DNA of 64,000 bases from positions 806,001-870,000 of the forward strand of contig NZ_JALGBZ010000001.1 in NCBI RefSeq assembly GCF_023757625.1, written 5' to 3'. This document shows, one piece after another, positions 54,446 through 62,536 of the stretch. The position numbers and the translations under genes are program-made. The notes under the pieces are model-generated. The model did no database searches, was not told the origin of the DNA, and was given only the letters and a program-made list of their open reading frames with translations. Position 1 is the stretch's first letter. Every line of letters begins with the position of its first letter. The DNA comes from Halomonas sp. S3-1-1. GTDB taxonomy: Bacteria > Pseudomonadota > Gammaproteobacteria > Pseudomonadales > Halomonadaceae.

Positions 54446-55190
54446 GGGTAAATTGACCGCCGAGTTCGAAGTTAAAATGAACGTAAAAGTGAACAAGCTC
54501 GGGAACAATACCCCATGGGGTAGGGGGTGAATAGACTGTGTTTCCATACAGAAAGAGAACTTTTGCGTTTGTGCAAAAGCCCGTGAGACGGGGCATTCAA
54601 AGGAAACAGTGTTTGCTAATTCTGCTTCAATGTTTGGGCCTATTTCGCCATCGCTGAAAACAGCTTGTACAAGGACAGCCGCTTGTATCGTTTCACCTTT
54701 AAGATATAGACAAGAGTGGCGGCTTGTAAAGTTCGATGTACAAGATCGGTTCAATGGTGGCTGACGGTTTTATCCCTTCGGCTCCGTAAAAGGACGAAGT
54801 TCACCGCTCGTTTGGCATACAGCGAGTACAATCTGCGTCGCGCTTTTTGTACAAGAGTGCTTGCCAGGTGTTCGCTATCGAGCGCGGTTGATTAGCGGTT
54901 CGGCTTGCCTGTTAGGCCGCTAATTAAACGTGCGCTAGAAATGAAGGGTACACATTCCGATATTTTGTTTTTTTTTGTAACGTTCGAGTTTACTCGATAG
55001 TGAAACGCTCGCGCCAGTAATATCAAGCGATGTTATACATATTAAAAGAAAAGTTCCCTTATTTTTTTAATTTTTTAATTTTTTAATTGGAAGGAGAGCG
55101 TAACGTGTCTATTCGCCGTCGCTGCCATTCTGGTATGGTTTTTTCGAAGGCCAAGCGCACAAATACGCTTTAAGCGTCGAGGAAATCGAA
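54446..55190. other. long AT-rich intergenic region between divergent M23 and LysR genes
   Basis: About 745 bases without a convincing gene; the alternatives are short frames with no family resemblance. It contains three copies of TGTACAAG (54666-54673, 54737-54744, 54848-54855), the CGAG-TTTA-CTCG hairpin near 54987, several T-runs and a 3 x 8-bp TTTTTTAA repeat just before the LysR gene. Both promoters should lie here. The AT content is far above the flanking genes. Confidence 0.6.
55063..55086. repeat. tandem TTTTTTAA repeat (3 copies)
   Basis: Three exact 8-bp units of TTTTTTAA, about 105 bases before the LysR start. The A/T tract spacing could bend DNA or act as an UP element. A slippage-prone repeat is also possible. 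Confidence 0.8.
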
Positions 55191-56111
55191 ATGTCTCGGG
55201 TAACCCTTGCTCAGTGGCACATGCTCGCTGCGGTTGTGGATCATGGCGGTTTTGCACGCGCCGCTGAAGCCATCCATAAAAGTCCTTCCACACTCAATCA
55301 CGCGGTGCACAAACTCGAAGAGCAGCTGGGCGTGCAGGTGCTGGAGCCGGTCGGGCGGCAGGTGCGGCTGACCGAGGCCGGCGAGCTTCTGCTGCGTCGG
55401 GCGCGTCAGCTCATCGAAAGCGCCGCTTCTATCGAGGATATTGCCTTAAGCCTGGCCGAAGGGCTCGAAACCGAAGTGACCGTCGCCATCGATCAGGTAT
55501 TCCCGGCCGACGCCCAGGCCAAGGCGCTGGAGCGCTTTTCCGAAGCCTACCCGCAGGTGCGGGTTCAGCTTTATGAAAGCGTGCTCAACGGCGGCGTCGA
55601 GATGCTGTTCGACGGCAGCGCGGACTTGGTGATTTCCGGTATGGAAGTGCCTGGCTTTCTGGGCGAGCCGCTGGTCAACGTGCGCTTTATCGCGGTGGCC
55701 CACCCGTCGCACCCGCTTCACGGGCTGGAGCGCTCGCTCGATCTACGTGATTTGGCGCAGTATCGCCAGCTTGTAGTGCGCGACTCGGCGACTCGGGAGT
55801 CCGTCGATGCCGGCTGGCTCAAGGCCGAACAGCGCTGGACGGTGAGCCATCTCAACACGTCGCTGGACATGATCAAGCGCGGGCTCGGTTTCGCGTGGAT
55901 GCCGATCACCCGCATCGCCAACGAGCTCGAGCGCGGCGAGCTCAAGGCCTTGCCGCTTTCCGCTGGCGGCACGCGCGAAGCGCCGTTTCAACTGATCTTC
56001 AAGGACCGTGACCGGGCGGGCCCCGCGACTCACGCGATGGCCCAAGTGCTCAAAGAGGCGGTCGCCGAGCGCTGCACACGCGATTCTATTTTCTCGAACG
56101 ATAAAGGGTAA
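55191..56111 (+). CDS. LysR-family transcriptional regulator
   Basis: 306 residues. N-terminal winged HTH at about 3-62 (LAQWHMLAAVVDHGGFARAAEAIHKSPSTLNHAVHKLEEQLGVQVLEPVGRQVRLTEAG), then a type-2 periplasmic-binding-protein-like effector domain (VTVAIDQVFPADAQAKALERFSEAYP, LVISGMEVPGFLGEPLVNVRF, SLDMIKRGLGFAWMPI). The start ATG 55191 is preceded by GAGGAAATCGAA. LysR genes usually regulate a neighbour, here probably the glutathionyl-hydroquinone reductase gene 75 bp downstream on the same strand; that is inference. Ligand unknown. Confidence 0.9.
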   Translation: MSRVTLAQWHMLAAVVDHGGFARAAEAIHKSPSTLNHAVHKLEEQLGVQVLEPVGRQVRLTEAGELLLRRARQLIESAASIEDIALSLAEGLETEVTVAIDQVFPADAQAKALERFSEAYPQVRVQLYESVLNGGVEMLFDGSADLVISGMEVPGFLGEPLVNVRFIAVAHPSHPLHGLERSLDLRDLAQYRQLVVRDSATRESVDAGWLKAEQRWTVSHLNTSLDMIKRGLGFAWMPITRIANELERGELKALPLSAGGTREAPFQLIFKDRDRAGPATHAMAQVLKEAVAERCTRDSIFSNDKG

Positions 56112-56186
56112 AACATCCGCTTGAGCCGTTTTCATGGCGCGCTATGCTCTAGGGCATCAACTCAATGCAGCTAAAGGAGCCGCCCA

Positions 56187-57179
56187 ATGGGACTATTGGT
56201 GGAAGGTGAGTGGGTCGATCAGTGGTACGACACTAAAAAACACGGCGGCGAGTTCGTCCGGGAATCGGCCAAGCTGCGCGACTGGGTTGGCGAAACCGAC
56301 GATGCGGATCGCAAAAGCTTTCCCGCCGAGCAGGATCGTTATCATCTTTATGTATCGCTGGCCTGCCCCTGGGCGCATCGCGCACTGATCATGCGCAAGC
56401 TCAAGGGCCTTGAGGAGCTGATTGGCGTCTCCCACACAAGCCCTTTGATGCTCGATCACGGCTGGACCTACCAGAAGAACGAAGGCTCGAGCGGCGATCG
56501 GGTCAACGGGGTGGCTTATCATTTTGAACTCTACACCATGACCGAGGCCGACTACACCGGGCGCGTGACGGTGCCTGTGCTCTGGGACAAAAAGCGTAGC
56601 GCCATCGTCAATAACGAGTCGGCAGAGCTTGTACGCATGTTCAACGGCGCCTTCGATACGCTGACCGGCAACGATCTGGACTTCTACCCGAGCGACCTGC
56701 GTGACGTCATCGACGAGGTCAATGAAGATGTCTACGATAACGTCAACAACGGCGTCTACAAGGCGGGGTTCGCTACCGAGCAGTCGGTCTATGAGAAGCA
56801 CGTCAAGGCACTGTTCGACTCGCTTGACCGACTCGAAGCACGCCTGGAGAATCAGCGCTACCTGGCCGGGGAGTGGCTCACGGAGGCGGACATTCGCCTC
56901 TTCACGACGCTGATTCGCTTCGATGCGGTCTACCACGGCCACTTCAAGTGCAACGTTCGGCGCATAGAGGATTACCCGAATCTCTCGAACTATCTGCGAG
57001 AGCTTTATCAGTGGCCGGGCGTGTCTGAGACCGTGAATATGGATCACATCAAGCGCCACTACTACTACAGCCACGAGTCGATCAACCCCACGCGTATCGT
57101 GCCGGTTGGGCCCGCGCTCGATCTCGAGCGCCCCCATGACCGCGAGCGCTTGAGCGGGCAGGGCATTCGCCGCCGCTGA
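56187..57179 (+). CDS. yqjG: glutathionyl-hydroquinone reductase
   Basis: 330 residues, the usual length for the xi-class glutathione transferases (YqjG/PcpF/ECM4). The catalytic motif is CPWAHR, with Cys near residue 62. Other family segments: TVPVLWDKKRSAIVNNESAELVRMFN, DVNNGVYKAGFATEQSVYEKHVKALFDSLDRLEARLE, and GEWLTEADIRLFTTLIRFDAVYHGHFKCN. The enzyme cleaves glutathionyl-hydroquinones to hydroquinone with glutathione in the cytoplasm. The start is preceded by AAAGGAG. A strong terminator follows. Confidence 0.93.
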   Translation: MGLLVEGEWVDQWYDTKKHGGEFVRESAKLRDWVGETDDADRKSFPAEQDRYHLYVSLACPWAHRALIMRKLKGLEELIGVSHTSPLMLDHGWTYQKNEGSSGDRVNGVAYHFELYTMTEADYTGRVTVPVLWDKKRSAIVNNESAELVRMFNGAFDTLTGNDLDFYPSDLRDVIDEVNEDVYDNVNNGVYKAGFATEQSVYEKHVKALFDSLDRLEARLENQRYLAGEWLTEADIRLFTTLIRFDAVYHGHFKCNVRRIEDYPNLSNYLRELYQWPGVSETVNMDHIKRHYYYSHESINPTRIVPVGPALDLERPHDRERLSGQGIRRR

Positions 57180-57198
57180 TCAATTTGTTCCTAAATTA

Positions 57199-57228
57199 AA
57201 AAGGCCGCCCTGAAGGGCGGCCTTTTTA
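57199..57228. terminator. bidirectional intrinsic terminator
   Basis: AAAAAGGCCGCCC and GGGCGGCCTTTTT are complementary around a 4-base TGAA loop. It lies after yqjG and before the end of the convergent PRC-barrel gene. Confidence 0.93.
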
Positions 57229-57259
57229 GTGAGATATCTTAAAAAACATCGTTGACGAT

Positions 57260-57760
57260 TTACTGCTGGGGCTGCGGCTCGTCGTCGTTGTCGAACGCTT
57301 CACGAGTGGACTGCCACGCGCTTTGGGCGCCGTCGCGGGTGGTCTGCCACGCATCGCGTGCGTTGGCTTGGGTCTGTTCCCACCAGTCGCGATCATAGGC
57401 CGGGAAATCCTCGACCTCTTCCGGCGTAGCGTTCAGCATGATGCGATGTTCGGTTTCACCATCGCCTTCGGTACTGGTCTCGAGCGAAAAGTAGTCGGTA
57501 TCGACCACGATTTCACGCCCGCCAAGGCCGAGTACCGCGCCGCTCTCGATCACCAAAGCGGTGATACGCATGTCATCGTCGAACAGGATATCGTCGACAT
57601 CGCCGATCTCTTCGCCGGAACCATTAGCGAAATAGACGTCGGCATCCAGAATGTCGTCTGCGGAGTAAACGCCTTGCGGCTCCTGAGACGCTTGGGCGCT
57701 CAGCGTGGTGCCGGCCAGTAAAGCTGCACTCACGGCAGTCAATAACAGTGATTTCTTCAT
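57260..57760 (-). CDS. exported PRC-barrel domain protein
   Basis: 166 residues. Signal peptide MKKSLLLTAVSAALLAGTTLSAQASQ with an A-x-A cleavage site. The mature part (about 30-115) has PRC-barrel features (DILDADVYFANGSGEEIGDVDDILFDDDMRITALVIESGAVLGLGGREIVVDTDYF). The C-terminal tail has repeated W-x-Q-T/S-x-x-A patterns (WWEQTQANARDAWQTTRDGAQSAWQSTREAF), likely helical. PRC-barrel proteins of this export type are common in stress-responsive loci of halophiles, but the function is not established. A CsbD gene lies 147 bp upstream on the same strand. Confidence 0.85.
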   Translation of the reverse strand: MKKSLLLTAVSAALLAGTTLSAQASQEPQGVYSADDILDADVYFANGSGEEIGDVDDILFDDDMRITALVIESGAVLGLGGREIVVDTDYFSLETSTEGDGETEHRIMLNATPEEVEDFPAYDRDWWEQTQANARDAWQTTRDGAQSAWQSTREAFDNDDEPQPQQ

Positions 57761-57906
57761 CGCGTTACTCCTTTAACCCGGGAGGGTTTAACTCAAACCT
57801 GACTCTTCGTTGATTGGACCCGCCTAAATAAAGTGACGGGGCGGGTCCTGAAGAGCGGTTGTCGCTGATTGCTACGGCTAGCTGACGAATGTTTAAGGCG
57901 AGCCGC

Positions 57907-58104
57907 TTAGAGCGAGTCGGCCCAGTCGTCGGCACGTCTTTCGGCTTCTTCACGCTCGAGGCCGTACTTTTGCTGCAGCTTACCTACCAGCTGATCCTTC
58001 TTGCCGGCAACCTGGTCCAGCTCGTCGTCGGTGAGTTCGCCCCAGCTGGAACGCGCCTTGCCTTTGACTTCGGTCCATTTACCTTCGATCTGATCCCAGT
58101 TCAT
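57907..58104 (-). CDS. CsbD-family stress protein
   Basis: 65 residues. The CsbD pattern is complete: MNWDQIEGKWTEVKGKARSSWGELTDDELDQVAGKKDQLVGKLQQKYG, then a C-terminal REEAERRADDW. CsbD proteins are small, highly charged, helical cytoplasmic proteins induced by general stress; the molecular function is unknown. The start is preceded by AAGGAGAG. It lies upstream of the PRC-barrel gene and downstream of the DEAD helicase leader, which is on the other strand. Confidence 0.92.
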   Translation of the reverse strand: MNWDQIEGKWTEVKGKARSSWGELTDDELDQVAGKKDQLVGKLQQKYGLEREEAERRADDWADSL

Positions 58105-58579
58105 GGTCTCTCTCCTTGATCGTATAACGCGGTATTGCCACTAAAACTTTAGACCATATGTCGACAAGCGCAAGCGCGGCTGTCCAGGTTGGGTAAAGTA
58201 AAAAAACTGGTCAGGGGTGTTTAAGGGTGTTAGTATTCGCGCTCCTCGCATGTGTTGACCCCTCCATCATGACGCTAAGCGTTTGACTGCCACGACGCAG
58301 TACGCTTGCAGGAACATCCCCACGCGATGTTCGATGCTGTGAAGATGGCGCGTTTTTAGTATTTCACCAACCGGGTGAAATCGACGCAGAAGGTCGCCAC
58401 AGAGGTTGGCGCGTTTCATTGTTTTGCCAACCGAATGCCAGGTGCGACCGGCGTCTTTGACTCCTTTAGCCATTCAGCCGCAAGGCGGCGTTTGCCTACA
58501 GCGCGACTGCGCTTTTCAACGTGTCGAAGACGCTTTAGATGTTTTTTGCCGGCCATGCCGGCCTACCAAGGTGTGATTA
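58105..58579 (+). promoter_or_regulatory. long structured 5' leader of the DEAD-box helicase gene
   Basis: About 475 bases without a gene. On the plus strand it contains ATTTCACC-AACCG-GGTGAAAT (58361-58381), GGTTGGC/GCCAACC around 15 bases (58404-58432), and GCCGGC-CAT-GCCGGC (58548-58562) directly before the AAGG ribosome site. The first two fall in imperfect direct repeats that both begin GGCGCGTTT and contain CCAACCG. Long leaders with secondary structure are known for cold-shock csdA-type mRNAs. The start point and function are not shown by sequence alone. Confidence 0.6.
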
Positions 58580-60295
58580 ATGACCTCGACTTCTGTCGCC
58601 TCGCCGAGCTTCGGCGATCTGGCTTTGTTGCCTGCCGTTCTCTCTGCTGTTGAAGCACAGGGTTACCAAACCCCCTCGCCGATCCAGGCGCAAACCATTC
58701 CTGCGCTGCTGGAAGGCCGTGACATGTTGGGCCAGGCCCAAACCGGTACCGGTAAAACCGCGGCGTTTGCACTACCGCTTTTGTCACGTATCGACCTCGA
58801 CCGCCGCGCGCCTCAGGTGCTGGTCATGGCGCCGACCCGCGAGCTCGCTCAGCAGGTCGCGGTCTCGTTTACCAAGTATGGTCAAAACCTCAAGGGCCTG
58901 GAAGTCGCCACGCTGTGCGGCGGCCAGGAGTACCGTGAACAGTTGGGCGCACTCAAGCGCGGCGCTCAGGTCGTGGTCGGCACCCCGGGTCGTATCATCG
59001 ACCATCTGGACCGTGCGAGCCTGAAGCTCGACGGCCTGTCGGCACTGGTGCTCGACGAAGCCGACGAAATGCTGCGCATGGGCTTTATCGACGACGTCAA
59101 ACGCGTGGTCGCCGATACCCCGAAAGATGCCCAGCGTGTCTTCTTCTCGGCAACACTGCCGACGGAAATCGAGCGCATCGTCAACCGCTATCTGGTCGAT
59201 CCGGTCAAGGTCGCCATCGAGTCGAAGACCACCACCGGCGAGAACATCGAGCAGCGCATCGTGCGCGTCGATGGTGGTGCCAAACTCGAGGCGCTGTCGC
59301 GCATTCTCGAAGTCGAGCCCGTCGATGCGGCGATCGTGTTCGTGCGTACCCGTGCCGCGTGTACCACTCTGGTCGAGCAGCTGACCGCGCGCGGCATCAA
59401 CGCCGCTGGCCTTTCCGGTGATCTGGATCAGAGCCTCCGTGAGCGCACCATTACCCGCTTGAAGCGTGGCAAGGTCGACGTGTTGATCGCCACCGACGTG
59501 GCGGCGCGTGGTCTTGACGTTCCGCGTATCACTCACGTGGTCAACTACGACCTGCCCCAGGACGCGGAAGCCTATACCCACCGTATCGGTCGTACCGGCC
59601 GCGCCGGGCGCAGCGGTATCGCGATCACCTTCGCCGGTTTCCGCGAAGGCCGTAAGGTCGGCTGGATGGAACAGGCTACCGGTCAGAAAATGACCGAGAT
59701 GCCGCTGCCCGATGAAAGCGCCATTCGCGCGCACCGTGATGAAGTGTTCCATCAGCGCGTAGTCGCTGCTTTGACCGCGGGCGCCGAAGAGCAGCGCACG
59801 CTGGTCGAGCGTCTGGTCGCCGAAGGCCATGACCCGATCGAGCTCGCCTGCGCTTTCGCCGCTATGGCGCGCGCCGACGAAGCGCCGATCGGTCGCCTGC
59901 AGGCACCGCGCAAGGAGCGTCCGGCTCGTGAAGGCGGTCGTGACGGCGCCAAGCCGCAGCGCCGCGAGCGTTCGAGCACGCCGAGCGAAGGCATGACGCG
60001 TTACCGCGTCTCGGTCGGTCACAAGGATGGCGTCAAGCCGGGTCAGCTGGTTGGTGCGTTGGCTAACGAAGGTGGTATCGAAGGCGCGCGTATCGGCCGT
60101 ATCGATATTCGCAACGCCTTTTCGGTAGTCGAGCTTCCGAGCAACCTGCCGTCCACGATTCTGGCCAAGATGGCCCGCGCTCGCGTCGCCGGTCGTCCGC
60201 TGGAGATCAGCGAAGACAGCGCGCCGGAACGCGCGCCGCGCCGTCGTCGTGACGAAGGCGGCGATGCGCCGGTTCGTCGCCGCGAACGCGCCTGA
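58580..60295 (+). CDS. deaD: DEAD-box ATP-dependent RNA helicase, DeaD/CsdA type
   Basis: 571 residues. Helicase motifs: Q-motif PSPIQAQTIPALL, I AQTGTGKTAA, Ia [10 protein letters not shown], Ib TPGRI, II DEAD at 159-162, III SAT, IV IVFVRTRAA, V ATDVAARGLDV, and VI HRIGRTGRAGRSG. The C terminus has a basic linker (about 440-490) and a DbpA-type RNA-binding domain (YRVSVGHKDGVKPGQLVGALANEGGIEGARIGRIDIRNAFSVVELPSNL), as in DeaD/CsdA. It unwinds structured mRNA and rRNA during ribosome assembly and cold adaptation. It is preceded by a long leader and followed by a terminator. Confidence 0.93.
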   Translation: MTSTSVASPSFGDLALLPAVLSAVEAQGYQTPSPIQAQTIPALLEGRDMLGQAQTGTGKTAAFALPLLSRIDLDRRAPQVLVMAPTRELAQQVAVSFTKYGQNLKGLEVATLCGGQEYREQLGALKRGAQVVVGTPGRIIDHLDRASLKLDGLSALVLDEADEMLRMGFIDDVKRVVADTPKDAQRVFFSATLPTEIERIVNRYLVDPVKVAIESKTTTGENIEQRIVRVDGGAKLEALSRILEVEPVDAAIVFVRTRAACTTLVEQLTARGINAAGLSGDLDQSLRERTITRLKRGKVDVLIATDVAARGLDVPRITHVVNYDLPQDAEAYTHRIGRTGRAGRSGIAITFAGFREGRKVGWMEQATGQKMTEMPLPDESAIRAHRDEVFHQRVVAALTAGAEEQRTLVERLVAEGHDPIELACAFAAMARADEAPIGRLQAPRKERPAREGGRDGAKPQRRERSSTPSEGMTRYRVSVGHKDGVKPGQLVGALANEGGIEGARIGRIDIRNAFSVVELPSNLPSTILAKMARARVAGRPLEISEDSAPERAPRRRRDEGGDAPVRRRERA

Positions 60296-60321
60296 TCAAA
60301 TAGCGCTTTTTCGCACGACCC

Positions 60322-60349
60322 AAAACCCCGCTTTCGAGCGGGGTTTTTT
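60322..60349 (+). terminator. intrinsic terminator after the DEAD-box gene
   Basis: ACCCCGCT and AGCGGGGT pair around a TTCG-type loop, followed by TTTTTT. Confidence 0.93.
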
Positions 60350-60397
60350 ATTGCCCGCTAGACTGCTTGATCAACATCGCTAAAGGAGTAAAGAGCC

Positions 60398-61102
60398 ATG
60401 GAGGCACCGCTACACGACTGGAATCTCGAGCCCAAAGCCGCCGTCGCGCTGCAAAGCGAGCTGGCCGGACGGCTGGAATCCAGTGATCGTATCGATGAGG
60501 TCAACCTCATCGCCGGGGTCGATATCGGCTTCGAGGATCAGGGCGAGACCACCCGCGCCGCGGTGGTGCTGCTGAAGTGGGACGCCGAAAAGGCGCCGGC
60601 TCTGGAGGTGGTCGAGCAGGTCGTTCATCGCGAGCCGACCCGCATGCCCTACGTGCCCGGGCTTTTATCGTTTCGTGAAATTCCGGCAGCTCTGGGCGCT
60701 TTCGACAAGCTTTCGCAAACCCCGCAGTTGGTGATGGTCGACGGGCAGGGCATCGCGCACCCCAGAAGGCTGGGCGTGGCCGCCCACCTTGGACTATGGC
60801 TCGACCTGCCCACCATCGGCGTCGCCAAGTCGCGTCTTTACGGGCGCTTTGATGAAGTGGGCAGCGAGCGCGGCGACTACAGCGCGCTGACGGCCAAGGG
60901 CGAAACCCTGGGCGTGGTGCTGCGCTCGCGGCAAAACGTCAAGCCGATCTTCGTATCACCGGGCCATCGCGTGTCGGTCGACACCGCGCTGGGTTGGGTG
61001 ATGTGCTGTCTTGGACGTACCAAACTGCCCGAGCCCACCCGGCTTGCCGACCGGCTCGCCTCTCGGCGTGACGAGAAGCGGGCAGTTAAAGCAGCCGGCT
61101 AA
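60398..61102 (+). CDS. nfi: endonuclease V (deoxyinosine 3' endonuclease)
   Basis: 234 residues. The endonuclease V fold is indicated by GVDIGFEDQGETTRAAVVLL (metal Asp), the loop YVPGLLSFREIPAAL with the catalytic Glu, VDGQGIAHPRRLGVAAHLGLWLDLPTIGVAKSRLYG with the second Asp, and GHRVSVDTALGWV near the C terminus. The enzyme cuts near deoxyinosine and other deaminated bases in the cytoplasm. The start is preceded by AAAGGAG. Its 3' end overlaps the convergent GATase gene by 17 bp. Confidence 0.94.
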   Translation: MEAPLHDWNLEPKAAVALQSELAGRLESSDRIDEVNLIAGVDIGFEDQGETTRAAVVLLKWDAEKAPALEVVEQVVHREPTRMPYVPGLLSFREIPAALGAFDKLSQTPQLVMVDGQGIAHPRRLGVAAHLGLWLDLPTIGVAKSRLYGRFDEVGSERGDYSALTAKGETLGVVLRSRQNVKPIFVSPGHRVSVDTALGWVMCCLGRTKLPEPTRLADRLASRRDEKRAVKAAG

Positions 61103-61799
61103 AGCGCTCGAGCAGGCTGGAGGCTTCCGGCGTTTCGCGAAGGCGGTTGATCAGCTCGCTCACATCGTCGCCCTGGTCGATGAGCGCGTCCTTAACGCGC
61201 TCGATGTAGGCGCGCAGTATGTCGGCGTTGAATTCCGGGTGAAATTGAACGCTCCACTGGCGAGTGCCGTAGCGGATCGCCTGGTGATGGTCGTGGTGGT
61301 TGTAGGCCAGAACGACGCCGTCATCCGGCGCTTTCAGCACGGTTTGGCCGTGGGTGAGGTGCGCCATGAAGCGGGTCGGAAGCTGGCTAAAGAGCGGGTC
61401 GGCGTTGGAGGCCTCATTGCGCTCGATTTCGAAGGTGCCCGCTTCGCGACCATCGGGATGGTTGCCTGCTTTTCCCCCAAACGCCTCCGCCATGAGTTGA
61501 TGGCCGTAGCAAACACCCAGCATGGGAATGTCGCGCTGCCGGGCGTCTCTTAGCCAGGGTTTCAACGCCTCGCTCCAGGGCTCGGCGTCGCTGACCATAC
61601 TATTGGAGCCGGTGATCACGATGCCGTCCAATCCGTCTAGGCAAAAGGGCGCGCTTTGTACTCGTGGGTCCCACACCTGGAACGTGACGTTTTGCGTGGC
61701 ACGCGTCATGGGCGCTTCAAAAAGGGCGTCAAAATCGCCGTGGCGTTCGGTCACTTCAGAAAACGCGTCGCCGGTCTTAACGATCAGTACGGAGGGCAT
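61086..61799 (-). CDS. class I glutamine amidotransferase (GATase1), stand-alone
   Basis: 237 residues from ATG 61799. The catalytic triad is visible: Cys in MLGVCYGHQLMAEAFGG, and His-x-Glu in SVQFHPEFN. The DGIVITGSNSMVSDAEPW segment forms the oxyanion loop. No synthase partner domain is fused. Such proteins include GMP synthase-like and gamma-glutamyl hydrolase-like enzymes. The domain order and length resemble the GuaA-N-terminal-like stand-alone group, and the substrate is unknown. The gene is divergent from tpx. Confidence 0.87.
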   Translation of the reverse strand: MPSVLIVKTGDAFSEVTERHGDFDALFEAPMTRATQNVTFQVWDPRVQSAPFCLDGLDGIVITGSNSMVSDAEPWSEALKPWLRDARQRDIPMLGVCYGHQLMAEAFGGKAGNHPDGREAGTFEIERNEASNADPLFSQLPTRFMAHLTHGQTVLKAPDDGVVLAYNHHDHHQAIRYGTRQWSVQFHPEFNADILRAYIERVKDALIDQGDDVSELINRLRETPEASSLLERFSRLL

Positions 61800-61978
61800 G
61801 GCATACTCTTTGTGGTGAATACGAAGTGCGTTCGACAGCGTCTGGCACGCGTGTTCATGATAAGTGGGTCCAGGATGGTACGAGCAGCCATATCGTTCAG
61901 GGCATAAGCCCGATACGCCGGTGGGGTTCGACACCTCGACCCGGTTCACAATGACATTGACGATAGAGAGCCATCAGT

Positions 61979-62482
61979 ATGCAGCAGATTACCCGGGGCG
62001 GCACCCCCATGGACGTGGCCGGCGTTCTTCCCAGAGCCGGTGAAAAGGCCCCCAGCATGACGCTGACCAACCGCGATCTCGAAGACGTGACGCTTGAAAG
62101 CTTCGCTGGCAAGCGCAAGGTGCTCAACATCATCCCGAGTATCGACACGCCCACCTGTGCGACCTCGACGCGCCACTTCAACGAGCTGGCCTCGAGCCTG
62201 CCGGACACCGTCGTACTGGTGGTCTCCGCCGACCTGCCCTTTGCTGCGGTGCGCTTTTGCGGCGCCGAAGGGCTCGATAACGTCGAGACGCTCTCCACGT
62301 TTCGCCAGCAGGAATTTCTCGAACAGTGGGGCGTAGCGCTAACCAACAGCCCGATGAAGGGGCTCTGCGCTCGCGCCGTGGTGGTGCTCGACCAGCACGA
62401 TACCGTGCTGCACAGCGAGCTGGTCAGCGAACTCAAGAACGAGCCGGACTACGACGCCGCTATTGCTGCACTCAAGGCTTGA
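61979..62482 (+). CDS. tpx: thiol peroxidase, atypical 2-Cys peroxiredoxin
   Basis: 167 residues. The peroxidatic Cys is in [17 protein letters not shown] (T-x-x-C) and the resolving Cys is in [15 protein letters not shown], the arrangement of Tpx. The N-terminal [26 protein letters not shown] and the end [30 protein letters not shown] also fit. It reduces hydrogen peroxide and alkyl hydroperoxides with thioredoxin. It is divergent from the GATase gene. A tandem repeat immediately follows the stop. Confidence 0.94.
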   Translation: MQQITRGGTPMDVAGVLPRAGEKAPSMTLTNRDLEDVTLESFAGKRKVLNIIPSIDTPTCATSTRHFNELASSLPDTVVLVVSADLPFAAVRFCGAEGLDNVETLSTFRQQEFLEQWGVALTNSPMKGLCARAVVVLDQHDTVLHSELVSELKNEPDYDAAIAALKA

Positions 62483-62536
62483 GGTTTAATGCTTGAGCTT
62501 TAAGCCGTGAGCTTTAAGCCGTGAGTTTTAAGGTCT
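62481..62536. repeat. four-unit 14-bp tandem repeat
   Basis: Four contiguous 14-bp units. The second and third are identical (GAGCTTTAAGCCGT); the first (GAGGTTTAATGCTT) and the fourth (GAGTTTTAAGGTCT) are variants. It starts in the tpx stop codon and ends in the last codons of the C26 gene, filling the whole convergent gap. Each unit has an imperfect CTTTAAG palindrome. Candidate VNTR or a degenerate termination region. Confidence 0.85.

Noticed and set aside
54446..54754. In-frame upstream extension of the M23 peptidase by about 103 residues
   Set aside because: The added segment has no match to MepM-like proteins and would place the membrane anchor internally. The downstream ATG 54445 puts the anchor at the N terminus, although its ribosome site is weak.
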